Origin: Anaerolineales bacterium
GTDB lineage: Bacteria; Chloroflexota; Anaerolineae; Anaerolineales; UBA11579
Assembly: GCA_019637675.1 (NCBI GenBank)
Contig: JAHBVE010000002.1
Coordinates: 1-64,000, forward strand
Length of the DNA stretch: 64,000 nt
Reading direction: 5' to 3'
Position numbers and translations under genes: made by a program. The notes under the pieces are model-generated. The model did no database searches, was not told the DNA's origin, and was given only the letters and a program-made list of their open reading frames with translations. Below, piece by piece: positions 17,138-27,034 of the stretch (positions within the stretch are counted from its first letter, which is position 1; every line of letters starts with the position of its first letter).

Positions 17138-17748
17138 TGGTCTCCATCCCCGATCTCAGCGAGAACGAGATTCGCCAACGCCTGCAAGCCCGCAAGGCAG
17201 ATCCACTCATCAGCGTGATGAACGAGGGCTACGAAGTGCTCACGCCGCGGCCCGCCGCCGTGCTGCTGCCGCTGCTGCGCCAGGACGATGAGTGGCACCT
17301 GCTCTACATCCTGCGCTCCGTCCACGAGAGCGATATGCACAGCGGCCAGGTTGCCTTCCCCGGCGGCCGCTGGGAGCCGGGCGAAACCAGCCCAGAGCAA
17401 GCCGCGCTGCGTGAAGCGCATGAGGAGATCAACCTGCCGCCCGATCAGGTGCATTTGCTCGGCAATCTGGAAGACTTCATCACCATCAGCAGCTACCGCG
17501 TCACTCCCGTGGTCGGCGTGATCCCCTGGCCGGTCAAGCTCGACCCGCAACCCGGCGAGGTCCAGCGCATCTTCACCATCCCGCTGCCCTGGCTGGCCGA
17601 CCCCGCCAACCGTGAGGAACGCGAACGCACCGCGCCCAACGGCGCGGCGGTGCGCGTGGTCTATTTCACTCAATATGATCGTGAATTGCTGTGGGGCGTG
17701 ACGGCCCGCATCACGCTGATCTTCTTGCAGGCGCTAGGTTTGGCCTAG
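17137..17748 (+). CDS. Nudix hydrolase, NudL/CoA-pyrophosphatase type
   Basis: The 203-aa protein contains [16 protein letters not shown] at residues 68-83 followed after eight residues by REAHEEINL, the variant Nudix box with one extra residue seen in NudL-type enzymes. It binds divalent metal through the Glu residues. That subgroup hydrolyses CoA and derivatives to 3',5'-ADP and phosphopantetheine, but assignment to CoA is inferred from the motif spacing. It is the last gene of the plus-strand cluster and its end overlaps the end of zwf by 4 bp. Confidence 0.87.
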   Translation: MVSIPDLSENEIRQRLQARKADPLISVMNEGYEVLTPRPAAVLLPLLRQDDEWHLLYILRSVHESDMHSGQVAFPGGRWEPGETSPEQAALREAHEEINLPPDQVHLLGNLEDFITISSYRVTPVVGVIPWPVKLDPQPGEVQRIFTIPLPWLADPANREERERTAPNGAAVRVVYFTQYDRELLWGVTARITLIFLQALGLA

Positions 17749-19253
17749 CCCGGCACCTGAGCCATTTCTCGCCAGGTGTGCCCGTGCTCCTGGATGAACT
17801 TCTGGTTCTCCTGCGGCCCCCAGCTGCCGGGCGCATACTGCGGCAGCTTGCGCGCCGGTTGCGCCTGCCACGCCTGTAATACCCCATCGATAAATTTCCA
17901 AGCTTCCAGCACTTCGTCGCTGCGCGTAAATAGCGTGGCATCGCCATGCATGCAGTCGAGCAGTAAGCGCTCATACGCCTCCGGCGTGCTGGCGCCAAAA
18001 GCCTCCGCATACGAGAAATCCATCTTGACCGACTTGAGCTTATTGTCCGGCCCGGGCACCTTGGCGCCAAAGGTCAGCGTAATGCCCTCGTCCGGCTGGA
18101 TGTTGAGCACCAGCCGGTTGGGCGCATCGCCGGCCATGTTCTGCGCGCCGAACAAGGCCAGCGGCACCTGCTTATATTGCACCGCGATCTCGGTGACCCG
18201 TTCCGCCAGGTGCTTGCCGGAGCGGATGAAGAATGGCACGCCCGCCCAACGCCAGTTGTCGATGGCCACCCGCATCGCCAGGAAGGTTTCGGTCTGCGAG
18301 TTCTTGGCTACGCCCTCATGCTCCAGATAGGCGTCAACCTGCTTGCCGTTTTGCTTGCCGCCGCCATATTGCGCCCGCAAGGTGTTGCGCAGGGCTTCGT
18401 CACCCGTCAGCGGGCGCAGAGCCCGCAGCACTTTGACCTTCTCGTCGCGCACGGAATCTGCATTGAACGCCACCGGGGCTTCCATCGCCGTCAGGGTCAG
18501 CAGCTGCAGCGCGTGGTTCTGCACAATATCGCGGATCACGCCTGCGCTGTCGAAGTACGCCGCCCGCCCGTCCACGCCGATCGTCTCCGCTACCGTGATC
18601 TGCACACAGTTGACATAGCGGCGGTTCCACAGCGGCTCAAAGATTCCATTGGCAAAGCGGAAGAACAGAATGTTCTGCACCGTCTCTTTGCCCAGGTAAT
18701 GGTCAATGCGGTAGATCTGCTCCTCATCAAACACACTGTGGATCATGGCTTCCAGCTCTTGCGCCGAAGCCAGGTCGTGCCCGTACGGCTTTTCCACGAT
18801 GATGCGCGTCCAGCCGCGCTCATTCTGGGCCAGGTTGGCCTCGCCCAGATTGGAAATGATCTCCTCATAAACGCTGGGCGGCGTCGCCAGGTAGTACAGG
18901 CGGTTGTACGCGCCCAACTCTTCCAGCTTGGCGGCCAGGCGGGCATAGCCCGGCTTCTCGCCAAAATCCCCATACACATACTGCATGCGGCTCAATACAT
19001 TATCCAAAGCGGACGGGTCTACCGGTTGCGTGCGCGCGAACTTCTCTATGGCTATGCGCATCTCGCTGCGAAGTTTGTCGTCTGACCACTCCCGGCGGCC
19101 CACACCAATAATGCTGGTCTCCGGCGGCAGCTGCCCGTCCAGCACCAGCTGGTACAAGGCCGGCACCAGCTTGCGGTGCGCCAGATCGCCCGTGATGCCG
19201 AAGATAACCAGTGCCGCGGCTTTGGCCGCCCGGCCGTTCTTGCTGGCGCTCAT
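17745..19253 (-). CDS. zwf: Glucose-6-phosphate 1-dehydrogenase
   Basis: The 502-aa enzyme oxidises glucose 6-phosphate to 6-phosphogluconolactone with NADP(+) or NAD(+). The dinucleotide-binding [13 protein letters not shown] is at residues 18-30 and the substrate and active-site segment [14 protein letters not shown] includes the catalytic His. [11 protein letters not shown] and [17 protein letters not shown] are also conserved. Length is normal. Its start overlaps the gnd stop by 4 bp, so gnd and zwf are translationally coupled. The lactonase gene that completes the oxidative branch is at 58515. Confidence 0.96.
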   Translation of the reverse strand: MSASKNGRAAKAAALVIFGITGDLAHRKLVPALYQLVLDGQLPPETSIIGVGRREWSDDKLRSEMRIAIEKFARTQPVDPSALDNVLSRMQYVYGDFGEKPGYARLAAKLEELGAYNRLYYLATPPSVYEEIISNLGEANLAQNERGWTRIIVEKPYGHDLASAQELEAMIHSVFDEEQIYRIDHYLGKETVQNILFFRFANGIFEPLWNRRYVNCVQITVAETIGVDGRAAYFDSAGVIRDIVQNHALQLLTLTAMEAPVAFNADSVRDEKVKVLRALRPLTGDEALRNTLRAQYGGGKQNGKQVDAYLEHEGVAKNSQTETFLAMRVAIDNWRWAGVPFFIRSGKHLAERVTEIAVQYKQVPLALFGAQNMAGDAPNRLVLNIQPDEGITLTFGAKVPGPDNKLKSVKMDFSYAEAFGASTPEAYERLLLDCMHGDATLFTRSDEVLEAWKFIDGVLQAWQAQPARKLPQYAPGSWGPQENQKFIQEHGHTWREMAQVPG

Positions 19254-20161
19254 TCGGCCTTCTTGACCGCATGCCCGCCGAATTGATTGCGCAGCGCCGC
19301 GATCAATTTGTTGGCAAAGCTTTCCGGCTGGCGGCTAGCAAAGCGCTGCATCAGCGAAAGTGTGATGACCGGCGCGGGAACATCCTGGTTGATGGCCTCA
19401 AAAACGGTCCAACGCCCCTCGCCAGAATCTTCTACGTAACCAGCAATATCCGTCAGCTTCGCGTCAGATTCCAGGGCGCGGGCTGCCAGATCGAGCAGCC
19501 AGGAGCGCACCACCGTGCCATGCCGCCACATCTCGGCGATCTGGTGCACATCCAGAGCGAACTCCTCTTTGGTCGCCATCAGTTCGAAACCCTCGGCGTA
19601 CGCCTGCATCAAGGCGTACTCGATGCCGTTGTGTACCATCTTGACGTAGTGTCCAGCCCCGCTCGGGCCAACCCGCCCCCAGCCCTTGTCCTCGGCGGGC
19701 GCCAGCACCTTGAACACCGGCTCCAGGCGGCTCACCGCCGCCGCATCCCCGCCGACCATCAGGCCATAGCCATTCTCCAGCCCCCACACGCCGCCGCTGA
19801 CGCCCACGTCCACAAAGTGGATGCCACGCTCAGCCAGCGTTGCCGCCCGCCGCATACTGTCACGAAAGTTGGCGTTACCCCCGTCAATGATCGTGTCGCC
19901 CGCCGCCAGCTGCCCAGCCAGCGTCTCGATGGTGCTCTCGGTCACCTCGCCCGCCGGCAGCATCAGCCACACCGCCCGCGGCGCTTCGAGTTGGCCTACC
20001 GCCTCCTCGAGCGAGAAGGCCGGCAGCAGCCCGGCTTCCGCTTGCAGTTGGCGGGTAGTCTCTTCGCTGAGGTTGTAGCCCACCACCTGGTGGCCGGCTT
20101 TCAGCAAGCGGCGGCTCATGTTGCCGCCCATGCGGCCCAAACCGATCATGGCGATCTTCAT
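19250..20161 (-). CDS. gnd: 6-phosphogluconate dehydrogenase, decarboxylating (short type)
   Basis: The 303-aa product is the short form related to Bacillus YqeC/GndA, lacking the long C-terminal extension of the E. coli enzyme. It starts with [19 protein letters not shown], the cofactor-binding fold. It also has the substrate segment [22 protein letters not shown] and [20 protein letters not shown] with catalytic Lys and the conserved HNGIEY. Short forms often prefer NAD; this is family knowledge and not proved here. It is coupled to zwf by a 4-bp overlap. Confidence 0.94.
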   Translation of the reverse strand: MKIAMIGLGRMGGNMSRRLLKAGHQVVGYNLSEETTRQLQAEAGLLPAFSLEEAVGQLEAPRAVWLMLPAGEVTESTIETLAGQLAAGDTIIDGGNANFRDSMRRAATLAERGIHFVDVGVSGGVWGLENGYGLMVGGDAAAVSRLEPVFKVLAPAEDKGWGRVGPSGAGHYVKMVHNGIEYALMQAYAEGFELMATKEEFALDVHQIAEMWRHGTVVRSWLLDLAARALESDAKLTDIAGYVEDSGEGRWTVFEAINQDVPAPVITLSLMQRFASRQPESFANKLIAALRNQFGGHAVKKAE

Positions 20162-20185
20162 ATAACAGCTCCTGTAACGGACGGG

Positions 20186-20614
20186 TTACTTCTTAGCAAC
20201 CCGCTTTTTGGCAGTCTTTTTAGTGGCAGCTTTCTTGGCAGCAGGCTTCTTGTTCGCCTGCATAGCGCGCACGCGCTTCACATGCCCCTGGGCCACTTTG
20301 CGGATCAGCCCCAGCGGCAGCGGCTCGTCCAGCGCGAAGCGCAAGGTGCCCTTGGCGACCAAATACGGCTTGATCTCTTTTTCCGTTGCAGCGGGAAGCG
20401 GAGGAATGGGATAGACGGCCACATGCTTGCTATGGCCGGCAAAATACATCAGCGCTTTGCCATCCAGCTTATAGCCGGCGATCCGGTAGCTGACCGATTC
20501 GACCGCAGCCGGAGCAACCTCTTTGATGACCTTGCGAATGGCCGCCAGTTTTTCTTGCGTGCCTTTGGGAAACGTCTTGATGTATTCGCTAACTGTTTGT
20601 GGCGAAGCGGCCAT
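20186..20614 (-). CDS. DUF1801 family protein with Lys/Ala-rich tail
   Basis: The 142-aa protein has a DUF1801 core (residues 5-112): SEYIKTFPKGTQEKLAAIRK, SVSYRIAGYKLDGKALMYFA and a KGTLRFALDEPLPLGLIRK strand-helix. This family includes proteins once described as iron chaperones related to frataxin; no reaction is established. The last 25 residues are a histone-like Lys/Ala tail, suggesting electrostatic binding to nucleic acid. It lies 24 bp upstream of gnd, with a GAGGTTG site near its ATG at 20614. Confidence 0.82.
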   Translation of the reverse strand: MAASPQTVSEYIKTFPKGTQEKLAAIRKVIKEVAPAAVESVSYRIAGYKLDGKALMYFAGHSKHVAVYPIPPLPAATEKEIKPYLVAKGTLRFALDEPLPLGLIRKVAQGHVKRVRAMQANKKPAAKKAATKKTAKKRVAKK

Positions 20615-20659
20615 GGCAACCTCCTCAGGTTACCGCTCTACTATAGCCTAAGCCGGGAG

Positions 20660-21154
20660 TTAAAAGCCGCGCGCACCGATCATCATCGAAACAAAGATGA
20701 CCAGCATCACGCACAGGCCCACCCGCGGCACCAGCGTCAGCACCTTGACGATCCGCGCTGCCTCTTGCGGGCTGACCTTCTTCGCCATCACCTTGACCCC
20801 CGGTTCAATGCGGTGCTCAACAAAGAAATGGAACAGCGCCAGCAGCAAGCCCATACCGCCGCCAATGGCGATGAATACACCGCGCGGCGATGTGAAATAG
20901 CCCTGCAGGTTCTGCCACCCGGTCAGCAGATAGTTGAGCGCCGCGCCGGCCACCAGGGTGATGAACGCCAGCACCGAAGCCAGCCGGAAGATGCGCGGGA
21001 AGACTCGGCTGATGAAATCGAGGCGGGCCGCCGGCTGCATGCTCAACGCCGAGGGCACCAGCACGAATACGATCACGATGACTTCGCCCAGCCAGGCAGC
21101 CCCGGCCAGCACATGCGCCCAGCGGGCAAATGTAAGCAGACTGATATCAGGCAT
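20660..21154 (-). CDS. Four-helix membrane protein, CopD/DUF4149-like
   Basis: The 164-aa integral membrane protein has four predicted helices (about residues 7-34, 52-73, 90-112 and 138-160). A conserved-looking WAHVLAGAAWLGEV motif in helix 1 and a His in HFFVEHR recall the CopD/DUF4149 group, whose His residues may bind heme or metal. The family assignment is tentative. It is upstream of DUF1801 on the same strand. Confidence 0.65.
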   Translation of the reverse strand: MPDISLLTFARWAHVLAGAAWLGEVIVIVFVLVPSALSMQPAARLDFISRVFPRIFRLASVLAFITLVAGAALNYLLTGWQNLQGYFTSPRGVFIAIGGGMGLLLALFHFFVEHRIEPGVKVMAKKVSPQEAARIVKVLTLVPRVGLCVMLVIFVSMMIGARGF

Positions 21155-21226
21155 GCGGGAATACTAGTGGAATAGCCCCAGGAATCTAGACACCTGGTTT
21201 AACACTGCCTTCACCCTGCCCAGCGC

Positions 21227-21982
21227 TCAGCCGCGCTTGAGGAAGCGCGCCACCGCCTGGCGGCGATACTCGGTGTCCCACAAGAACGAGAACAAGCGCC
21301 GCTCGGCGTGCCGCGCCACCAGCGGGCTGGCCACTGCGAACTGCAGCAGCCGCTTGGCGGCCTGCACCGCTTCCGCCGGGTGCTGGGCCATCTCGGCCGC
21401 CAGCGTGCGGGCCGCCTCCAGCGCGCCGCCGGGCGCCGTCAGATGTCCCACCAGGCCGATCGCCTTGGCTTCGCCGGCGGCCAGCACCCGCGCCGTGCTC
21501 AGCAGCTCCAGCGCGGTGGGATACCCGACCAGCTGCAAGAGATAGCGCGCCCCGCCCCACGCCGTAGTGATGCCCAGCTTGGCATGCACGAAGCCAATGT
21601 CAGCATCCTCGGCCATGATGCGCTGGTCGCACGCCACCGCGATCTCGGCGCCGCCCCCGCGCGCCGGGCCATTGATGGCGGCGATCGTCGGGCAGTGCAG
21701 GCCGCGCAAAGCGCGCAGCGCCTTGCCCATCACGGTGGCCAGGCGCATACCATCCTTGCGCTTGGTGTAAGGGGCCAGCGCTTTCAGATCACCGCCGGAA
21801 ACGAAGGTCTGCCCCGCCCCGGTGATGATCAACGCCCGGATGCGCTTGTTGTTTGCCACGCGCTTGATGGCGGCCGCGAACGAATCCATAGCGGCCCAAT
21901 CCAGCCCATTGCGCACCTGTGGCCGGTTCACGACCAAGGTCGCGATCGAGTTACTGTCGAGGGTGAATTCAATCCCGTTCAT
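21227..21982 (-). CDS. Enoyl-CoA hydratase/isomerase family protein
   Basis: The 251-aa crotonase-fold protein has the oxyanion-hole segment ALIITGAGQTFVSGGDLKAL and the second oxyanion strand AAINGPARGGGAEIAVACDQ. At the position of the second catalytic Glu it has LGITTAWGGARYLLQLVG rather than the usual P-E-G-G loop, so hydratase chemistry is not assured and isomerase or other activities are possible. The ATG at 21982 is preferred over the TTG two codons upstream. A hairpin separates it from the upstream tal gene. No beta-oxidation partners lie nearby. Confidence 0.88.
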   Translation of the reverse strand: MNGIEFTLDSNSIATLVVNRPQVRNGLDWAAMDSFAAAIKRVANNKRIRALIITGAGQTFVSGGDLKALAPYTKRKDGMRLATVMGKALRALRGLHCPTIAAINGPARGGGAEIAVACDQRIMAEDADIGFVHAKLGITTAWGGARYLLQLVGYPTALELLSTARVLAAGEAKAIGLVGHLTAPGGALEAARTLAAEMAQHPAEAVQAAKRLLQFAVASPLVARHAERRLFSFLWDTEYRRQAVARFLKRG

Positions 21983-22004
21983 GAGCAAGTTAGGTTCTTA
22001 AACA

Positions 22005-22034
22005 CAACGAGGCGCGTTGGGTTGCGCCTCGTTG
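22005..22034 (-). terminator. Hairpin after tal
   Basis: Perfect 11-bp arms CAACGAGGCGC and GCGCCTCGTTG enclose an 8-base loop, 20 bp beyond the tal stop on the minus strand. The following bases TGTTTAAG contain only a weak T tract, so termination may be partial. Confidence 0.6.
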
Positions 22035-22054
22035 CCTAAAATTACGAAGAAAAA

Positions 22055-23182
22055 CTAAGACTGGCGAAACTCAGCCGCGCGCTGGTCGATCGTGGCGAAC
22101 AGGTCGGCGATGGCCTTGCTGAAAGCCGCCACACCCTCCTGCTCCACCTCATCGGTGGCCTTGTCCAACGACAGGCCCAGCATCTCTAGATTGGCAAGCT
22201 GAAAGCGCGCCTCATCCATCCCATCCTCAATGCTGAGCGCCGCGGCGGCATGGTGCTTGACCGCATCCAAGGTCTGATGCGGGACAGTGTTGACCGTGTC
22301 CTTGCCCACCAACGTATCCACATACAGCAGGTCAGGGTAAGCCGGGTTCTTGGTGCTGGTCGAGGCCCACAGCGGGCGCTGCGCCCGGCCGCCCTTCTGG
22401 GCGATAGCCGCAAAACGAGGCCCGGAGAACTGCTCGCGGAACAGACGATAGGCCAGCTTGGCATTCGCCACGGCGATCTTGCCCTTCAGCGCCTCAGCCT
22501 TGCGCGCCACGTCCCCGCCCTGGCCAGCCAACTCATCCAGCCAGCCGTCCACTTTGGTGTCAATGCGCGAGATGAAGAAAGAGGCCACCGAAGCAATATG
22601 GGCGATCGGCAGGTTATTGGCGGTGCGCTCTTCCAGCCCCGCCAGGTACGCTTCGATGACTTCGGCATAGCGCTGCAGCGAGAAAATGAGCGTGATGTTG
22701 ATGTTGATGCCGTGCGCGATCGAAGACCGGATCGCCGGGATGCCTTCCCGCGTGGCCGGGATCTTGACCATCAGGTTCGGCCGGTCCACCAGCGCCCACA
22801 GGCGCTGGGCCTCGTGCTCCGTGGCCGCGGTGTCGTGCGCCAGGTCCGGATGCACCTCGATGCTGACGTAGCCATCCCCGCCGCGCGTGCTGTCATACAG
22901 CGGTCGGAACAGGTCGCACGCCGCCTGAATATCCGCCACGGTCAGCGCATCGTAGATCTCGGCCGTGCTCTTGCCCGCCCGCGCCAACTCGCCCAACTGG
23001 GCGTCGTAATCCGTGGACTTGCCGATGGCGTTGTTGAAGATGCTGGGGTTCGAGGTGACGCCGTAAATATCGCCGCGCTCGATCATGGCCTTGAGCTGGC
23101 CATCCTCCAGCAGGCGGCGTTCGATGTTGTCATACCATAGGGACTGCCCTAGGGCATAGAGTTTTTGCGGGTTGGTGGTCAT
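22055..23182 (-). CDS. tal: Transaldolase
   Basis: The 375-aa enzyme moves a dihydroxyacetone unit from sedoheptulose 7-phosphate to glyceraldehyde 3-phosphate. Characteristic are DIYGVTSNPSIFNNAI (residues 38-53), LYDSTRGGDGYVSIEVHP and the Schiff-base lysine Lys140 in NLMVKIPATREGIPAI. The length puts it with the roughly 370-residue transaldolase group found alone or fused to a phosphoglucose isomerase. Here the isomerase is a separate gene at 56193. A strong AAAGGAG site precedes the ATG. Confidence 0.95.
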   Translation of the reverse strand: MTTNPQKLYALGQSLWYDNIERRLLEDGQLKAMIERGDIYGVTSNPSIFNNAIGKSTDYDAQLGELARAGKSTAEIYDALTVADIQAACDLFRPLYDSTRGGDGYVSIEVHPDLAHDTAATEHEAQRLWALVDRPNLMVKIPATREGIPAIRSSIAHGININITLIFSLQRYAEVIEAYLAGLEERTANNLPIAHIASVASFFISRIDTKVDGWLDELAGQGGDVARKAEALKGKIAVANAKLAYRLFREQFSGPRFAAIAQKGGRAQRPLWASTSTKNPAYPDLLYVDTLVGKDTVNTVPHQTLDAVKHHAAAALSIEDGMDEARFQLANLEMLGLSLDKATDEVEQEGVAAFSKAIADLFATIDQRAAEFRQS

Positions 23183-23204
23183 AAGACTCCTTTATTCGAA
23201 CGGC

Positions 23205-23245
23205 AAAAAAAGAGAGCAGAGATTCAATCTCCAACCTCTATTCTC
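23205..23245 (-). terminator. Possible imperfect terminator between methyltransferase and tal
   Basis: In minus-strand reading, AGAGAATAGAG and CTCTGCTCTCT can pair imperfectly just after the methyltransferase stop and are followed by TTTTTTT. This would partly separate tal from the upstream genes; it is weaker than other terminators in the window. Confidence 0.45.
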
Positions 23246-24105
23246 TATCCATTTTCTACAAACTCGACGGCCTGCCCCTTAAACCGCTCCTTCATCACTT
23301 CAATGGCTTCTTTGTTACTGTCCACCAGTAGGAAACGGCGGCCGAGTTCCAGGGCAGCCGCACCCGTGGTGCCGCTGCCGGCGAAGAAATCGAGCACCAG
23401 GTCGCCCGGGTTCGACGAGGCAGTGATGATGCGGCGCAGGATGCCCAGCGGCTTCTGCGTAGGGTACCCGGTTTTCTCCTTGCCCGTGGGGCTCACGATG
23501 GTATGCCACCAGGTGTCCGTAGGCAGCTTGCCGCGCGCCGCCTTGGCCTCACCGGCCAGGGCCGGCGCCATATAGGGTATGCGCTCGATGTCCTCAACGT
23601 TGAAGGTGTAGCGCTTGTTATCTTTGACGTACAGCAAGATGTTGTCGTGCTTGGCCGGCCAGCGATCCTTGGAACGGCCACCGTAATCGTAGGCCCAGAT
23701 GATCTCGTTCAGGAAGTTCTGACGGCCAAAGATCTCGTCGAGCAGGACCTTGCAGTAGTGCACCTCGCGATAATCCACATGGAAGTAGAAGCTGCCATCC
23801 GCCGCCAGCACGCGGTGCGCCTCACGCAAACGTGGCTCCAGAAACTCCAAATAGTCGTCGAAGGCATCGTCGAAGGCGCGGCTGCCCAGTACCGTGGTGG
23901 CATAGCGCCGGCCGCCAAAACCCACCCGGTCGCCCTGTTGGCTACGCTCCGTGCGCAGGCGGCTGCGCGCCTGCTTCTTGCCGGTGTTGAACGGCGGGTC
24001 AATGTAAATGAGGTTGACGCTCGCGTCGGGCAGGCTGCGCAGCACGGCCAGGTTGTCGCCGTGCACTACGCGTGCCTTCACAGCCAGCTTGCGGCGTGCC
24101 GGCAC
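23245..24105 (-). CDS. Orphan site-specific DNA methyltransferase (beta-class order)
   Basis: The 286-aa protein has the target-base motif IV DPPF at residues 36-39 (LIYIDPPFNTGKK) and the AdoMet motif I DFFAGSGTTG at 239-248, the order of beta-class N6-adenine or N4-cytosine DNA methyltransferases. It begins 3 bp after the transketolase stop and is followed by tal, so it sits inside a sugar-phosphate operon. No restriction endonuclease or specificity gene is seen nearby. It could be a regulatory orphan enzyme. The recognition site is not readable from sequence. Confidence 0.88.
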   Translation of the reverse strand: MPARRKLAVKARVVHGDNLAVLRSLPDASVNLIYIDPPFNTGKKQARSRLRTERSQQGDRVGFGGRRYATTVLGSRAFDDAFDDYLEFLEPRLREAHRVLAADGSFYFHVDYREVHYCKVLLDEIFGRQNFLNEIIWAYDYGGRSKDRWPAKHDNILLYVKDNKRYTFNVEDIERIPYMAPALAGEAKAARGKLPTDTWWHTIVSPTGKEKTGYPTQKPLGILRRIITASSNPGDLVLDFFAGSGTTGAAALELGRRFLLVDSNKEAIEVMKERFKGQAVEFVENG

Positions 24106-24108
24106 CGG

Positions 24109-26118
24109 CTACCTCTTCTTGGGCAGCAAGGCGCGGGCGTGCTTGAGCACATTGGCAACGCTGAAGCCCAGCTTGCGCAGCGCCTCGTCGCCCGGCGCCG
24201 AGGCGCCGAAGCGCTCCAGGCTCACCTGGGCGCCGGCCCACTGCTGCCAGCCTTGCGCCACGCCCGCCTCCACCGAGAGGCGCGCCGTCACTGCGGGCGG
24301 CAGCACCTTGTCGCGGTAGCTCTTGGGCTGGGCCGCGAACAGCTCCCAGCTCGGGAAGGACACCAGGCGCACGGTGACGCCGTCCTTGGCCAGCTTGCGG
24401 CCAGCTTCAACGATCAGCGGCACTTCTGAACCAGAGGCCATCAGGATAATGTCGGGCTTTTTCTTCTTACCCCAATCGGCCAGCACGTACGCGCCCTTGT
24501 GCAGCCCCTTGGCCGGGGCGAACTCCTTGCGGTCAAGCGTGGGCAGGTCCTGGCGCGAGAAGATCAGCGTCGTGGGGTTCTTGCGGTCGCGCACGGCTGC
24601 GATCCAGGCTTCGCGCACTTCGTTGGCGTCGGCCGGACGGATGACGCGCATATTGGGGATGCTGCGCAGCGCCGCCAGGTGCTCGATCGGCTGGTGGGTC
24701 GGGCCGTCCTCGCCTACGCCGATGCTGTCGTGCGTGAACACCCAAATGCTCGGATACGGCGAGAGCGCCGACAGGCGCATAGAAGCGCGCATGTAATCGG
24801 AGAAGACAAGGAACGTAGCGCCAAAAGGAATCACGCCCGGTGTCACGCTGAGCCCGTTGACGATGCCGCCCATGCCGTGCTCACGCACGCCATAGTGGAT
24901 GCTGCGCCCTTCGGGCGTGCCGGGTTGAAAGTCCGGCGCGGAATTGATGAAGGTCTTGGTCGAAGGATGCAGATCAGCCGAGCCGCCCAGCAGGTCAGGC
25001 AGCTTGTCGGCGAGGGCGTTGATGACCTTGCCGGAGGATACCCGCGTAGCCATGCCCTTCGTATCCGCCTCGAAGACCGGCAGCTCCGCATCCCAGCCCG
25101 CCGGCAACTCCCCAGCCACTATGCGCTGCAACTCAGCATGCAGCTCCGGGTACGCGGCCTTGTACGCGGCCAGCTTGCTTTCCCAGGCTGCCTTGAACTC
25201 AGCCCCGTGCTCCACCGCGCCGCGGAAATGTTCGAGCGCCTCCCCCGGAATAAGAAAGTGCGGCTCCAGGGGCCAACCGAGGGCGCGCTTGGCGCCGTCG
25301 AGCTCTTCGTTGCCCGGCGGCTCGCCGTGCGCCTTCTCGGTACCCTGCCGCTTGGGCAAGCCATAGCCGATGATGGTCTTGACCCGGATCAGTGAGGGGC
25401 GCGGGTCCGCCTGCGCCGCCGCCAGCGCCGCGTCGATGGCTTCGATGTCGTTGCCATCCGCCACGTGCTGAACGTGCCAGTCATACGACTCAAAACGCAT
25501 GCCCACATCCTCGGTGAAGGTGAGGTGCGTGCTGCCGTCGATCGAGATGTTGTTGTCGTCGTACAAGAAAATAAGTTTGCCGAGCTTAAGATGCCCAGCC
25601 AGCGAGGCGGCCTCGGCCGTGATGCCTTCCATCAGGTCGCCATCCGTGACGATGGCATAGGTGTAATAGTCGAAGATGTCGTGGCCCGGCCGGTTGAAGC
25701 GCGCCGCCAAGTGGGCCTGGCCAATGGCCATGCCCACCGCATTGGCGAAGCCCTGGCCCAGCGGGCCAGTGCTGGTCTCGACCCCGGGCGTCACCCAGTA
25801 CTCCGGATGCCCAGGCGTCTTGCTCTCCCACTGGCGGAAGCGCTTAATCTCCTCCAGCGTCAGGGGATAGCCGGTCAGGTGCAGCAGCGAATACAGCAGC
25901 ATGGAGCCATGCCCGCCCGAAAGCACAAAACGGTCACGGTTGGCCCATTGGGGGTCTTTGGGGTTGTGGCGCAGATGCCGCGTCCACAGCGTGTACGCCA
26001 TGGCCGCCGCGCCCATGGGCAGGCCCGGGTGGCCTGAGTTGGCTTGCTGCACCGCATCCGCTGACAGAAAACGGATGGTGTTGATGGCTAAACGTTCGAG
26101 TTCAGGTGTAGGTTTCAT
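24109..26118 (-). CDS. tkt: Transketolase
   Basis: The 669-aa thiamine-diphosphate enzyme exchanges two-carbon units in the non-oxidative pentose phosphate branch. N-terminal [20 protein letters not shown], the cofactor motif [19 protein letters not shown] ending in DDNNISIDG, and the pyrimidine-domain segments [20 protein letters not shown] and [18 protein letters not shown] are all present. Length is normal. A TAGAAT element lies about 12 bases upstream of the ATG, and an exact 26-bp inverted repeat separates it from the divergent DUF5996 gene. Confidence 0.96.
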   Translation of the reverse strand: MKPTPELERLAINTIRFLSADAVQQANSGHPGLPMGAAAMAYTLWTRHLRHNPKDPQWANRDRFVLSGGHGSMLLYSLLHLTGYPLTLEEIKRFRQWESKTPGHPEYWVTPGVETSTGPLGQGFANAVGMAIGQAHLAARFNRPGHDIFDYYTYAIVTDGDLMEGITAEAASLAGHLKLGKLIFLYDDNNISIDGSTHLTFTEDVGMRFESYDWHVQHVADGNDIEAIDAALAAAQADPRPSLIRVKTIIGYGLPKRQGTEKAHGEPPGNEELDGAKRALGWPLEPHFLIPGEALEHFRGAVEHGAEFKAAWESKLAAYKAAYPELHAELQRIVAGELPAGWDAELPVFEADTKGMATRVSSGKVINALADKLPDLLGGSADLHPSTKTFINSAPDFQPGTPEGRSIHYGVREHGMGGIVNGLSVTPGVIPFGATFLVFSDYMRASMRLSALSPYPSIWVFTHDSIGVGEDGPTHQPIEHLAALRSIPNMRVIRPADANEVREAWIAAVRDRKNPTTLIFSRQDLPTLDRKEFAPAKGLHKGAYVLADWGKKKKPDIILMASGSEVPLIVEAGRKLAKDGVTVRLVSFPSWELFAAQPKSYRDKVLPPAVTARLSVEAGVAQGWQQWAGAQVSLERFGASAPGDEALRKLGFSVANVLKHARALLPKKR

Positions 26119-26140
26119 ATCGCTGGGATGATTCTACTCT

Positions 26141-26202
26141 AGCTATAAGCCATAAGCTGTAAGCAAGACGCGCGCTTTGCTTACAGCTTATGGCTTATAG
26201 CT
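26141..26202. repeat. Perfect 26-bp inverted repeat between divergent genes
   Basis: Arms at 26141-26166 and 26177-26202 (starting AGCTATAAGCCATAAGCTGT and ending with its exact complement) flank a 10-base GC-rich loop. It is AT-richer than its surroundings and each arm contains internal direct repeats of ATAAGC. There is no T-tract and no transposase nearby. It could be a small non-autonomous repeat or a regulatory hairpin. Confidence 0.8.
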
Positions 26203-26234
26203 TACAGCGAACAGTATAGTAATATTAGGAAGCT

Positions 26235-27029
26235 ATGGCTCGCGAAGATAAATCTCAATTCCCCGTTTTCGGTGATTGGCGCGGCACGCGCGAGACGCTG
26301 CACGCCTACTGCAAAGTAGCCAGCGCCATCCGCGCCGCCTTCACGCCCGAGCAGCCGCGCCACAGCCACCTGAGCCTGCGCGTCTACACCTCCGGCCTCA
26401 CCACCACGCCGATCTCGTTCCCTGAAGACCCGGCCCAGACCTTTGCGCTGAGCCTCGACCTGCGCAACCACTACATGATCCTCAGCACCAGCGGCGGGCA
26501 GGTGCAGCAGATCCGCCTGAGCGAAGGGCTGACCGCCACCCAGCTCGGTGAAGAGCTGGTCGCCCGCCTGGCCGAGCTGGGCGTGCAGGGCAAAGTGCCC
26601 ACCAAGAGCTACCACAGTGAAGTCAAGCGCGAATACGCGCTCGACGAGGCTGAGCGCTTCCTCGCTGCCATCCGCCTGGCCAATCAAGTCTTCGAGCAAG
26701 CCCGCACCCAGTTGGGCCAGGGCTCTGACCCCGTGCAGTTGTGGCCGCGCCTGTTCGACCTTTCATTCACCGCGCCCGCCAACGGCGAGGACAAGGGCAT
26801 CACCTTCGGCCTGGCCACTCAGCCAGGCAATGAATACTTCTATGTCAGCCCGCATCCGTTCGACAAGGCGCTGGCGCAGACCGAACTGCCGGCCGGAGCG
26901 CGCTGGAACACGGACGGCTGGAGCGGCGCCATGCTCCCCTATAGCGAAGTCGCCGGCACGCCAGACGGCGCAGACCGCCTGCTGGCCTTCCTGCAGGCCG
27001 CATACGCACTGCAGCACCCCACCCTATAA
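26235..27029 (+). CDS. DUF5996 family protein
   Basis: The 264-aa protein carries the features I associate with DUF5996: an opening W-x-x-T-R-E-T-L-H-A-Y, the SLRVYTSGLTTTPISFP strand, and SYHSEVKREYALDEAERFLA. It also has a LWPRLFDLSFT strand and a C-terminal FYVSPHPFDKALAQTELP. No reaction is known for the family. It is probably soluble. TATAGT at 26215-26220 and a GGAAG near the ATG give a likely short leader. It is 5 bp upstream of the S51 peptidase. Confidence 0.78.
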   Translation: MAREDKSQFPVFGDWRGTRETLHAYCKVASAIRAAFTPEQPRHSHLSLRVYTSGLTTTPISFPEDPAQTFALSLDLRNHYMILSTSGGQVQQIRLSEGLTATQLGEELVARLAELGVQGKVPTKSYHSEVKREYALDEAERFLAAIRLANQVFEQARTQLGQGSDPVQLWPRLFDLSFTAPANGEDKGITFGLATQPGNEYFYVSPHPFDKALAQTELPAGARWNTDGWSGAMLPYSEVAGTPDGADRLLAFLQAAYALQHPTL

Positions 27030-27034
27030 CCCGA

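Noticed and set aside
19211..21175. A 654-residue plus-strand frame across gnd, DUF1801 and the membrane protein
   Set aside because: It covers three well-supported genes on the other strand and has Arg/His/Gln-rich composition without motifs.
26141..26202. Ends of an insertion sequence
   Set aside because: The arms are only 10 bases apart, with no room for a transposase and no target-site duplication recognised.
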